Positions 31,303-39,837 of a stretch of 64,000 nt of DNA are shown piece by piece; position 1 is the first letter of the stretch; every line of letters starts with the position of its first letter. The notes beneath the pieces were generated by a model. It was given only the letters and a program-made list of their open reading frames with translations. It did not search any database and was not told where the DNA came from. The DNA comes from CAIKZZ01 sp036742455. GTDB lineage: Bacteria; Pseudomonadota; Gammaproteobacteria; Steroidobacterales; Steroidobacteraceae. The stretch spans positions 124,001 through 188,000 of the forward strand of contig DAINQU010000002.1 of NCBI GenBank assembly GCA_036742455.1, given 5' to 3'. The translations under genes and the position numbers were made by a program.

Positions 31303-32598
31303 CTACGGCGGGTTGCTGGCCGGTGTCGCGACGGGATCCTCTGCTTGCAAGGTCCAGCCCAAGCTGGTCAGCGTTGCGGTGGCCTCGGCGCTGATGGTGC
31401 CGACGGTGCGCAGGCGTCGCACACCGACGTCTTCAGCAAGGCCGGCGTGCAGCGCCGCCTCGGCGTCGGCCGTCGTGGCGGTCCACGTGATCGTCTCAAA
31501 GGCGGCCGCGACGATGCATCCGCTGCCGTCCGCGTAACGACCGCCCGGTAGGCGTAAGTCGGGGAACAGGGACGTCAGCGGGCGGTGCCGGTGTTCGTCC
31601 ACTAAGAGTTCGGCGCTGGCGACATAGATGTCCGCCTCATCCTCGGACTTCAAATGCATGGCGCGCCGAAACAGGCTGTCACGTCCGCTGACGCCCGACA
31701 GCTCGGCCGCCGCGACGGTGAGTCGCTGTTGGCGCGTTGGGCTCAAGGCGGCGCTGTTTTCGAACCGATCCACCTCGTCGGCGGTTAAGCCGTAGCCCAA
31801 CAACGTGTCGCGGCGTCGTTCGCGTAACACCGCCGGGTCCTCGTGGAAGACCGCATCCATCGCGCGTTGCACGTCACCGGCGTAGGGGATGGACGGCAGC
31901 GACACGAGACGCAGACCTAACGAGGTCGCAGCTTCCACGTGCGCCAGATGCTGGACGGCCTTTCGCAAGCGCACGTTATCGGTGTACGGGTCGACGCCTA
32001 AGCGTTCAAACCACGCGCGTTCGTCCGCCGAGAGACCGAGGTATCGATCGGCGTAATGCGCCGCGGCGCGCTCCGCCCGTGCCTCGTCGCGAGCGACCGG
32101 CCCCGGGCCGGTCGCGCTGGCCTCGTGGGTCTGCGTCACGTCTTGCGCCGCTTCGCGCCCGAACTCGCGCACCTGCGCAGCGGCGCCGCGAAATAAATTG
32201 ACGATCCCGCGCGGCAGGCCCTCCACGAGCCCCACCGGGTTCTTGGCGGCATTGGCGACGGTCTTCAGCGAGCCTTCGACCTGGCGCTTTGCGGTTCCGG
32301 CGATCACGTCGATGTCGCTCGTCGCGAGTGCGACCGCCAACGCCCGCACTTCCTGTTCACGCGCCAACAGCCCGCGATGCCCGTACGCCGGCAGCACCCC
32401 TTCCTTGGTCTCGAGGGTGTACTCGGGCATGAGGCCGTCGGTCGTGATCGGATCGCGCACCGTGTAGAGCGGCGTGTGTCGCTCACCGTCCGGCAGTGCC
32501 TGCGCGGGGTGCCATACAACCGCCTCGTAGGCCGGCGGCGTCGGTTGCGCCGCCGCCGCACTGGCCAGTAGTAGGAAGAGGGTGAGGCGGGCAGCCAT
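31303..32598 (-). CDS. Unrecognised exported protein
   Basis: About 431 residues; I do not recognise the family. A clear signal peptide (MAARLTLFLLLASAAAAQ) decides the ATG; earlier in-frame starts lie inside the upstream gene. The mature chain is helical and Ala/Arg/Glu-rich, without transmembrane segments: EGVLPAYGHRGLLAREQEVRAL, a DVIAGTAKRQVEGSLKTVANAAKNPVG region with amphipathic helices, FERLGVDPYTDNVRLRKAVQHLAHVEAA, and a C-terminal alpha/beta segment ending LTSLGWTLQAEDP. Cysteine is almost absent. It follows aguB by 13 bases on the same strand, so a shared transcript is likely. It may be periplasmic; no function is offered. Confidence 0.75.
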   Translation of the reverse strand: MAARLTLFLLLASAAAAQPTPPAYEAVVWHPAQALPDGERHTPLYTVRDPITTDGLMPEYTLETKEGVLPAYGHRGLLAREQEVRALAVALATSDIDVIAGTAKRQVEGSLKTVANAAKNPVGLVEGLPRGIVNLFRGAAAQVREFGREAAQDVTQTHEASATGPGPVARDEARAERAAAHYADRYLGLSADERAWFERLGVDPYTDNVRLRKAVQHLAHVEAATSLGLRLVSLPSIPYAGDVQRAMDAVFHEDPAVLRERRRDTLLGYGLTADEVDRFENSAALSPTRQQRLTVAAAELSGVSGRDSLFRRAMHLKSEDEADIYVASAELLVDEHRHRPLTSLFPDLRLPGGRYADGSGCIVAAAFETITWTATTADAEAALHAGLAEDVGVRRLRTVGTISAEATATLTSLGWTLQAEDPVATPASNPP

Positions 32599-32611
32599 GA
32601 CGATCGTGCGC

Positions 32612-33490
32612 TCAGGGTTGGGGAATGCGTCCGTCCAGGGTGGCGATCGCGCCGTACAAATCCGGCCGGCGATCGCGGAACACACCCCACGTCGAGCGCA
32701 GCGTCGCCACGGTATCAAGGTCGAAGGTCGCCGTCAGAATGCCCTCGTCGGTGCGGTTCGCGACGGCAATCAGGTCGCCCGTCGGGCCACCGATGAACGA
32801 CGATCCGTAGAAGGTTACGGAGGTGTGGGCCTCGGTTTCAGTACCGATGCGATTGGACGCGACGACCGGCACGATGTTGGCCGCGGCGTGACCGCGCATG
32901 ACCATCTGCCAATGCGACATGGAATCGTACGCAGGATCGGCCGGTTCACTCCCGATGGCGGTGGGGTAGAGCAAAAATTCAGCGCCATCCAGCACGAGCG
33001 CGCGTGCGGTCTCCGGGAACCATTGATCCCAGCAAATCCCTAAGCCGAGGCGTCCGTAGGCCGTATCCATGGCGCGCAATCCCGTGTCGCCGGGGGAGAA
33101 GTAGTACTTTTCCTCGTATCCGGGGTTCTGCGGTATATGGCTTTTCCGATAGATCCCGGCGGTTTTCCCGTCGGCGTCGATCACCACCGTGGTATTGAAC
33201 CGCGCCAATCCGGCCAATTCGTAGACCGAGATGGGCACGACGACGCCGAGTTCCCGCGCCACCTGACGAAAGCGCTCGACCGTCGGATGCCCGTCGAGCG
33301 GGCGCGCCAAGTTCAAGAAGCGCGGGTGTTGAACGGAGCAAAAGTAGGGCGTTTCAAAGAGTTCCTGCGGCAGGATGACGTGAGCGCCGCGCGCTGCGGC
33401 CTCTCGCACCAGTCGTTCGGCGGTATCCACGGTCTGGGCATGGTCCCAGCTGCAGGCAAACTGTAAGGCGGCAAAAGTGACGGGGCGCAC
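32612..33490 (-). CDS. aguB: N-carbamoylputrescine amidase
   Basis: 292 residues, nitrilase superfamily with catalytic triad Glu43 (LPQELFETPYF), Lys116 (YRKSHIPQNPGYEEKYYF) and Cys153 (GICWDQWFPE). The ELFETPYFCSVQ, NPGYEEKYYF and CWDQWFPEAAR-like segments are characteristic of AguB, which hydrolyses N-carbamoylputrescine to putrescine, CO2 and ammonia in the agmatine route. The start is GTG with GGGAGGAA six bases upstream. Agmatine deiminase (aguA), the usual partner, is not in the window. Divergent from the beta-propeller protein gene. Confidence 0.9.
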   Translation of the reverse strand: MRPVTFAALQFACSWDHAQTVDTAERLVREAAARGAHVILPQELFETPYFCSVQHPRFLNLARPLDGHPTVERFRQVARELGVVVPISVYELAGLARFNTTVVIDADGKTAGIYRKSHIPQNPGYEEKYYFSPGDTGLRAMDTAYGRLGLGICWDQWFPETARALVLDGAEFLLYPTAIGSEPADPAYDSMSHWQMVMRGHAAANIVPVVASNRIGTETEAHTSVTFYGSSFIGGPTGDLIAVANRTDEGILTATFDLDTVATLRSTWGVFRDRRPDLYGAIATLDGRIPQP

Positions 33491-33527
33491 GGATCGTTCC
33501 TCCCACGGTGACGTGCACAGGGTACCG

Positions 33528-33560
33528 CGAACCCGTGTCCACTGCCTCCACGAACCCGTG
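33528..33560. repeat. 10-bp direct repeat between aguB and a divergent gene
   Basis: CGAACCCGTG occurs at 33528-33537 and 33551-33560, exactly 23 bp apart, in the 112-bp divergent gap. Helically phased spacing suggests a regulator site; chance cannot be excluded. Confidence 0.45.
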
Positions 33561-33602
33561 CTGCGTGTATGCTCGGCCCTTCACCCGTCGGAAAAGAGTC
33601 TC

Positions 33603-36600
33603 ATGCCTACAATGAAGCCTATACGCCTTGGGATCGGTGGATGTGCGTTGCTGCTCGTGCTCGGCAGTGCCACGGCGATCGCGGCCAGCGAACCGCCGGC
33701 ATCGCTCACCCAGGACCTGCACTGGCGCATGGTCGGCCCCTTCCGCGGCGGTCGCACGCGCGCGGTGGCCGGCGTACCGGGAAGCCCCGCCACGTTTTAC
33801 GTCGGTGCGGTGAACGGCGGCGTCTGGAAAACCGACGATTCCGGCCGGACGTGGACCCCGATTTTCGATGACCAACCGACGCAATCCATCGGCGCCATTG
33901 CCGTAGCGCCGTCCGCCCCGTCGACGCTCTACGTCGGCACGGGTGAGGGCTTACACCGCCCGGACTTGTCGGTCGGCAATGGCATGTACCGCTCCGACGA
34001 CGCGGGCGCGCATTGGCGGTATTTGGGTCTGCCGGACGCGCAACAGATTCCCGAGGTCGCGGTCGATCCGCGTACGCCAGAGACAGTGTATGCCGCCGTT
34101 CTGGGTCACCCGTTCGGTCCGAGCGAGGCGCGTGGCGTCTATCGGTCGCGCGACGGCGGCCGCACGTGGAAGGCCGTGCTGCAACTCGATGCGCACACCG
34201 GCGCGAACGGTGTGGTCATCGATCCCAAACACCCCGATACCGTGTACGCCACGTTGTGGGAAGACCGCTTGGGGCCGTGGGAGGATCGGAACGAGTACCA
34301 CGGCACGGCCGGAGGGCTGTACCGATCGGTGGACGGCGGCGAGCATTGGCAGCGCTTGGGCAGCGACTTTCCGAAGAACACCACCCAGATCAACCTGGCT
34401 CTGGCGCCGAGCCGGCCGGATCGGCTGTATGCGATGGTGGCGACGACCGACCCGGGTGATTACAACTCGTCGGCGGGATTGAGCCTCTGGCGCTCCGACG
34501 ACGGCGGTCAGCATTTCGCGCAGACCACCAGCGATCCGCGTGCGGTCCTGCGCATCGGCGGCGGCGATCACGCGATGGTGCGGGTGGATCCCAACGACCC
34601 CGATACGATCTACACCGCGAGCATCGTGGCCATGCAATCCCACGACGGTGGACGCACGTTCACCTATTTGCGCGGTGGCCCGGGCGGTGACGACTACCAG
34701 AACGTGTGGGTCAGTCCTGACAACGGTCGCGTGCTCGCACTCGTCGGCGATCAGGGCGCGCTCATCACCCAGAACGGCGGTCGGACCTGGTCCAGTTGGC
34801 TGTCGCAGCCGACCGCGCAGCTGTATCACGCCAGCGTGACGCCGACCTTCCCGTATCGCATCTGCTCGGGCCAACAAGAGAGCGGTTCGGTCTGCATCGC
34901 CAGCCGTGGCAACGACGGCGAGATCACGGCGCGTGACTGGCATCCGGTCGGTGCGATCGAATACGGCTATGTGGCGCCGGACCCCCTGGATCCCGACCTG
35001 ATTTACGGCGCCGGCCGCGCCGAAGTCTCCCGTTTCCACGTCTCCACGGGCCGCGTCGAGAACGTGACGCCGTTTATGGGCAAAGGCGCTGGGATCCGCA
35101 CCGTGCGCACCGAACCGCTGATGTTCAGCCCACTGGATCCGCACGTCCTCTATTTCGCGGCGAGTCGTTTGTTTAGAACCACCGACGGCGGGCGCCACTG
35201 GGCGATCATTAGTCCGGATCTGTCGCGACCGGAACCGGCGATGCCCGCGAGTGTCGGGGATCGGCATCCGGCCGATGCCGCGCAGCAGCGCGGCGCCATC
35301 TATGCGCTCGGGCCCTCGCCGAAAGTCCCCGGTCTGTTGTGGGCCGGTACCGATGACGGTCTCGTCTGGCGCACGACCGATGAGGGTGCGCACTGGCAAG
35401 AGGTCACCCCGCCGGCGCTCACCGCCTGGAGCAAGGTGACGCAGATCGACGCGTCACACTTCAATCCGGACGTGGCCTACGTATCGGTCAGTCGGCTGCG
35501 CATCGATGACCTGCAGCCGATGATCTATCGCACGCACGATGGCGGCGCGCACTGGGACGCCATCGTGACCGGGCTCGAGGCCGCAGGTCCGGTTAACGCT
35601 GTCCGGGAGGACCCCGTCCGCAAGGGCTTGCTGTACGCGGCGACGGAGCGTGGGGTGTACGTCTCGTTCGATGACGGGGATCACTGGCGCGAATTGAACA
35701 ACAACCTGCCGCATACCTCCGCGCGCGACGTGGTGGTGAAGGATGCTGATCTGATTGTGGCGACCCACGGTCGTGGCTTTTGGGTTTTGGACGATATCGC
35801 GCGCTTACGCGCGTGGCAGCCGGGTCGCCTCGACGGTCCGTGGTTGGTGCCGCCGACGCCGGCGATTCGTCTGGCGCGCAGCACGTGGAGCGATACGCCG
35901 ATCGCCCCGGACGAACCGGTGGGTGAAAATCCGCCGGCCGGTGCGGTTCTCGACTATGCGTTGCCCGTGACGGGCGCCACCTCGGTGCGTCTGCGTATCC
36001 TGGATGCGCAGGGTCGGGTTGTGCGTGAGTACTCGGATCGCGATGCGCAGGATCCCTCCGACGAGGAGTTGGCGCGGGAGTTGATTCCGACCTGGTGGAT
36101 TGCTGTGCATCACCCGCTGTCCACCGCACCGGGTCTGCACCGCGTGGTGTGGGATCTGCGGGGGCCGGCTCCGCGCACGACGACCAAAGGATTTCCGATC
36201 GGAGCGGTCGTGCACGGGACGCCGCGGGAACCGGAAGGGTTAACGGTGCCCCCGGGTCGCTACACGGTGGAACTCACGGTCGGTTCGTCGATCACGCGGG
36301 AACCCTTGGAAGTGCAAGCGGATCCCCGTCTGGACGCCCGGGCCAGTGCCCGTATCGCCGCGCAGTATGCGGCCCTACAGCCGCTCTACACGGCGTTTGA
36401 TCAGGCCGCCTACGACGAGGGCGTCCTGCGTTCGCTGCTGCAGCAGATCGCGACCGCGCAAACGACAGCCCACAAGCACTCGATGGCCTACGAACGGCTG
36501 GAGCAGACGGCGAACCGCATTCACGCAGTCTACGACGATGGCGCCAAAGGCCAGGGCGGCATCGGGGTGCTGAGCCTCATGCAGCAACTCGGCGAACTCT

Positions 36601-36818
36601 ACGGCGTGCTCACCCGCGGCGACGAAGCACCGAACGAAGCGCAAGCGGCGGCATTGGCCGCCGCGTTGAACCAAGCCGGTCCGGTCTTAGGGAAGGCCAC
36701 CCAGGTGCTCGCCGACATCCCCGCCGTGAACCGTCAGCTGAAAAGCGCGGGGATCGCCCTGAACACCGAATTGCCACCGACGCACGATGGCAAAACGGCG
36801 GACGTCGACGAAGACTGA
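33603..36818 (+). CDS. Secreted VPS10/sortilin-like beta-propeller protein
   Basis: About 1,071 residues. The ATG (MPTMKPIRLGIGGCALLLVL) gives a signal peptide; the frame opens further 5' but without coding character. The first ~700 residues are BNR/sortilin-like repeats, with many copies of the Asp-box form SxDxGxxW (for example TDDSGRTW, SRDGGRTW, SVDGGEHW, SDDGGQHF, THDGGAHW, FDDGDHW) spaced about 50 residues. They predict two stacked propellers. ELNNNLPHTSARDVVVK and HGRGFWVLDDIA, then a C-terminal beta and helical region, match the 'VPS10 domain-containing/glycosyl hydrolase' proteins common in environmental bacteria. No catalytic function is established; carbohydrate or protein binding is likely. 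Confidence 0.88.
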   Translation: MPTMKPIRLGIGGCALLLVLGSATAIAASEPPASLTQDLHWRMVGPFRGGRTRAVAGVPGSPATFYVGAVNGGVWKTDDSGRTWTPIFDDQPTQSIGAIAVAPSAPSTLYVGTGEGLHRPDLSVGNGMYRSDDAGAHWRYLGLPDAQQIPEVAVDPRTPETVYAAVLGHPFGPSEARGVYRSRDGGRTWKAVLQLDAHTGANGVVIDPKHPDTVYATLWEDRLGPWEDRNEYHGTAGGLYRSVDGGEHWQRLGSDFPKNTTQINLALAPSRPDRLYAMVATTDPGDYNSSAGLSLWRSDDGGQHFAQTTSDPRAVLRIGGGDHAMVRVDPNDPDTIYTASIVAMQSHDGGRTFTYLRGGPGGDDYQNVWVSPDNGRVLALVGDQGALITQNGGRTWSSWLSQPTAQLYHASVTPTFPYRICSGQQESGSVCIASRGNDGEITARDWHPVGAIEYGYVAPDPLDPDLIYGAGRAEVSRFHVSTGRVENVTPFMGKGAGIRTVRTEPLMFSPLDPHVLYFAASRLFRTTDGGRHWAIISPDLSRPEPAMPASVGDRHPADAAQQRGAIYALGPSPKVPGLLWAGTDDGLVWRTTDEGAHWQEVTPPALTAWSKVTQIDASHFNPDVAYVSVSRLRIDDLQPMIYRTHDGGAHWDAIVTGLEAAGPVNAVREDPVRKGLLYAATERGVYVSFDDGDHWRELNNNLPHTSARDVVVKDADLIVATHGRGFWVLDDIARLRAWQPGRLDGPWLVPPTPAIRLARSTWSDTPIAPDEPVGENPPAGAVLDYALPVTGATSVRLRILDAQGRVVREYSDRDAQDPSDEELARELIPTWWIAVHHPLSTAPGLHRVVWDLRGPAPRTTTKGFPIGAVVHGTPREPEGLTVPPGRYTVELTVGSSITREPLEVQADPRLDARASARIAAQYAALQPLYTAFDQAAYDEGVLRSLLQQIATAQTTAHKHSMAYERLEQTANRIHAVYDDGAKGQGGIGVLSLMQQLGELYGVLTRGDEAPNEAQAAALAAALNQAGPVLGKATQVLADIPAVNRQLKSAGIALNTELPPTHDGKTADVDED

Positions 36819-36829
36819 GGACGTTGGAG

Positions 36830-36861
36830 GCCGACGCGGAACTAGGGAGTTCCGCGTCGGC
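36830..36861. terminator. Bidirectional hairpin between the beta-propeller and RND genes
   Basis: GCCGACGCGGAACT (36830-36843), loop AGGG, AGTTCCGCGTCGGC (36848-36861): a perfect 14-bp stem 12 bases after the beta-propeller gene stop, overlapping the stop and last codons of the RND gene. No T-run. Confidence 0.65.
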
Positions 36862-39826
36862 GCCACCGGGCGACGCCGCTTTCAACGAGCACAAAGAGCA
36901 GTGGCACGAAGAAGATCGCAAGCCCCGTAGCGGTCAACATGCCACCCACCACCGCATTGCCGATGGCTCGCTGAGCCCCTGAGCCTGCGCCCGTCGCGAT
37001 GGCCAGCGGCACGACGCCGCAGCCAAAGGCGAGTGACGTCATCACGATCGGTCGCAGACGTATACGCACCGCCTCGAGCGCCGCCGCCGCCAAGCTTTGG
37101 CCAGCGCGGTGCAGCGTTGTTGCAAACTCGACGATCAGAATGGCGTTCTTCGCGGCCAGACCCATCGTCGTCAGCAAACCGATCTGGAAGTAGATGTCGT
37201 TGTTCAGCCCGCGCAATTGCGTGGCGAGCAGGGCGCCGATCACGCCGAGCGGTACGACCAAGATCACGGCGAAGGGGATGGTCCAGCTCTCGTACAACGC
37301 AGCGAGCATGAGGAACACGACCAGAATCGACAGGCCGTACAGCAACGGCGCCTTCGCACCCGATTCCTGCTCTTGCAGAGAGACCCCCGTCCACTGGTAG
37401 CCGACACCCGCCGGCAATTGGCTGACCAATTTCGCCATGATGGCCATCGCTTCGCCCGTGCTGCGCCCCGGGGCGGCGGCGCCTTGAATATCGAGCGAGG
37501 GACTGCCGTTATACCGTTCCAAGCGCGGCGAACCTTTGGTCCAGGTGGCCGTCGAGAACGCACTGAACGGCACCATTTGCCCAGCGTTGTTGCGGACAAA
37601 CCAGCGCGACAAATCGTCCGGCGTCCCGCGGTACGCCGCGTCGCCTTGCAGGTAGACCTTCTTCACGCGACCTTGATCGATAAAATCGTTGACGTAGGTG
37701 CCGCCCCAGGCGCTGGCGAGCGTGGCATTGATGTCGGCCACGGTGAGGCCGAGGCTGCCCACCTTGCCCGGATCGATGTCGAGTTTCAGTTGCGCCGTAT
37801 CGTCTTGGCCATTGGGGCGCACGCCGACCAACGCCTTCTGCTGCGACGCCATGCCGAGCAATTGATTGCGAGCGGCCATGAGGCGCTCGTGGCCAATGCC
37901 GCCGGTATCGAGTAACTCGAGATCAAAGCCGGTGGCGGAGCCGAGTTCCATGACGGGCGGCGGCACGAGTGCGTACACCGAGGCATTGCGCAGCGTCGCA
38001 AAGTGCTGCATCGCACGNNNNNNNNNNNNNNNNNNNNNNNNNNNNNNNNNNNNNNNNNNNNNNNNNNNNNNNNNNNNNNNNNNNNNNNNNNNNNNNNNNN
38101 NNNNNNNNNNNNNNNNNTGGTCTTCGTCCGGTAAGAACGAACCGGGAATTTTTAAGAACAACAAGCCGATGGCGACGAGGATCGCGGCATAGACCGCCAT
38201 CCAACGCGTGCCTTGGCCGAGGATGCGCTGTACCGCGAGTCGGTAGCGGTCTGCCAGTCGCTCAAAGCCACGGTCAAAGGCGGCGAGCGGACCGGTACGT
38301 TCGACCCCGTCGGTGTGCGCGGCGGACGGATTGAGCAGTGTCGCGCACAGCGCCGGTGTGAGCACGAGAGCGACGAGTACCGACAGGCCCATGGCGGCGA
38401 CGATGGTCAGCGAGAACTGGCGGTAGATGACGCCCTGCGAACCGCCGAAGAAGCCCATCGGAATGAACACCGCCGATAAGACGAGCGCGACACCGATCAA
38501 CGCGCTCGTAATCTGGTCCATGGAGCGCCGAGTGGCCTCGATCGCGGATAGCTTTTCCTCGCGCATGACGCGCTCGACGTTTTCGACCACCACGATCGCG
38601 TCGTCCACCAAGAGTCCGATGGCGAGTACCAGCGCAAACATCGTGAGCGTATTGATCGTGTAGCCGCAGGCAGCGAGCACGCCGAAGGTGCCCAAGAGGA
38701 CCACCGGCACGGCGATGGTCGGAATAATCGTCGCGCGCCAACTCTGCAGGAAGAGATACATCACCAAGAACACGAGGCCGATGGCTTCGATGAGCGTCTT
38801 GACGACCTCGCGGATCGACAAGCGCACGAACGGCGTTGAGTCGAAGGGCACGACGGCGTGGTAACCGGCAGGCAAGTCCAACGCCAGCTGATCGAACTTG
38901 GCCTTGACCGCCTCGGCGGTCTCCAGCGCATTGGCGCCCGGGGCGAGCCGGATAGCGAACCCGGACGAGGGGTGCCCGAGATATTGGGCCGTGAAGTCGT
39001 AACTCTCGGCACCGATCTCGACACGGGCGATGTCGCCGAGCGTGACGGCCGCACCGGCGGGACTCGTCTTGACGACAATGCGGCGGAATTGTTCAGCGGT
39101 CTGCAGGCGCGATTGTGCGGTGATCGTGGCGTTGAGTCCGACGCCGCCGGCCGCCGGCAGGCCACCGATCTGTCCGGCGGTCACTTGGGTGTTTTGCGCA
39201 CGGATGGCGGCCACCGCATCGGCCGGCACGAGATTTAAGGCGGCGAGCTTCGCAGGATCCAACCAGATCCGCAGGGCGTGCTGCGTGCCGAACGAGATCG
39301 TTTCGCCGACCCCGGGTATGCGGCTGATCGGGTCAATGATGTGACTGGCGAGATAATCGGCGATATCGGTCGTGGCGACGTTGGGGTCGTCGCTGTAGAT
39401 GCTGCAGGCCAAGAGGTAATTGCGCGCGGTTTTTTGCACGTACAGGCCTTGTGCCTGCACTTCTTGCGGTAACAACGGCACCGCGGTTTGCAGCTTGTTC
39501 TGCACCTGCACTTGGGCGATGTCGATATTGGTGCCCGTGCGGAAGGTGAGCACGATGCTCGCTGAACCCGAGGCGTCGCTGGAGGCGGACATGTATTTCA
39601 GTCCGTCGAGCCCCTTCATCTTTTGCTCGATGATCTGCGTGACGCTGTCTTCGATGGTCTTCGCGGAGGCGCCAGGGTAGGTGGCGCTGATCCCGATCTG
39701 GGGTTCGGCAATGGCGGGGTACTGCTGAATCGGCAGATTCAGGATCGCGGCGAGACCCGCGAGCATGATGACGATCGCAATGACCCACGCAAAGATGGGC
39801 CGATCAATAAAGAAACGCGGCAGCAT
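36842..39826 (-). CDS. RND efflux pump inner-membrane transporter (HAE1/AcrB-like), sequence gap inside
   Basis: Hydrophobe/amphiphile efflux RND pump starting MLPRFFIDRPIFAWVIAI. It shows the TM4 proton-relay aspartates in GLLVDDAIVVVENVERV, SFLPDED before the second large loop, and the C-terminal GLAAKNAILIVEFA motif. A 100-N run (38018-38117) interrupts it after SFLPDED. By alignment from memory with AcrB, about 85 residues are missing there while the Ns allow about 34; adding the true length gives about 1,045 residues, the normal size, so the gene is probably intact. The membrane fusion protein gene lies 11 bases upstream. No outer-membrane channel gene follows, so TolC/OprM must come from elsewhere. 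Confidence 0.9.
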   Translation of the reverse strand: MLPRFFIDRPIFAWVIAIVIMLAGLAAILNLPIQQYPAIAEPQIGISATYPGASAKTIEDSVTQIIEQKMKGLDGLKYMSASSDASGSASIVLTFRTGTNIDIAQVQVQNKLQTAVPLLPQEVQAQGLYVQKTARNYLLACSIYSDDPNVATTDIADYLASHIIDPISRIPGVGETISFGTQHALRIWLDPAKLAALNLVPADAVAAIRAQNTQVTAGQIGGLPAAGGVGLNATITAQSRLQTAEQFRRIVVKTSPAGAAVTLGDIARVEIGAESYDFTAQYLGHPSSGFAIRLAPGANALETAEAVKAKFDQLALDLPAGYHAVVPFDSTPFVRLSIREVVKTLIEAIGLVFLVMYLFLQSWRATIIPTIAVPVVLLGTFGVLAACGYTINTLTMFALVLAIGLLVDDAIVVVENVERVMREEKLSAIEATRRSMDQITSALIGVALVLSAVFIPMGFFGGSQGVIYRQFSLTIVAAMGLSVLVALVLTPALCATLLNPSAAHTDGVERTGPLAAFDRGFERLADRYRLAVQRILGQGTRWMAVYAAILVAIGLLFLKIPGSFLPDEDXXXXXXXXXXXXXXXXXXXXXXXXXXXXXXXXXXRAMQHFATLRNASVYALVPPPVMELGSATGFDLELLDTGGIGHERLMAARNQLLGMASQQKALVGVRPNGQDDTAQLKLDIDPGKVGSLGLTVADINATLASAWGGTYVNDFIDQGRVKKVYLQGDAAYRGTPDDLSRWFVRNNAGQMVPFSAFSTATWTKGSPRLERYNGSPSLDIQGAAAPGRSTGEAMAIMAKLVSQLPAGVGYQWTGVSLQEQESGAKAPLLYGLSILVVFLMLAALYESWTIPFAVILVVPLGVIGALLATQLRGLNNDIYFQIGLLTTMGLAAKNAILIVEFATTLHRAGQSLAAAALEAVRIRLRPIVMTSLAFGCGVVPLAIATGAGSGAQRAIGNAVVGGMLTATGLAIFFVPLLFVLVESGVARWRRRGTP
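38018..38117. other. Assembly gap (100 N)
   Basis: A run of exactly 100 N, the usual placeholder for a scaffold gap of unknown size. It lies in the periplasmic loop region of the RND gene; flanking frames are consistent with one uninterrupted gene. Confidence 0.98.
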
Positions 39827-39837
39827 GGGTCAGCGCC

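Noticed and set aside
33951..35399. 482-residue minus-strand frame opposite the beta-propeller gene
   Set aside because: The repeats on the plus strand explain the open frame; no independent domain.
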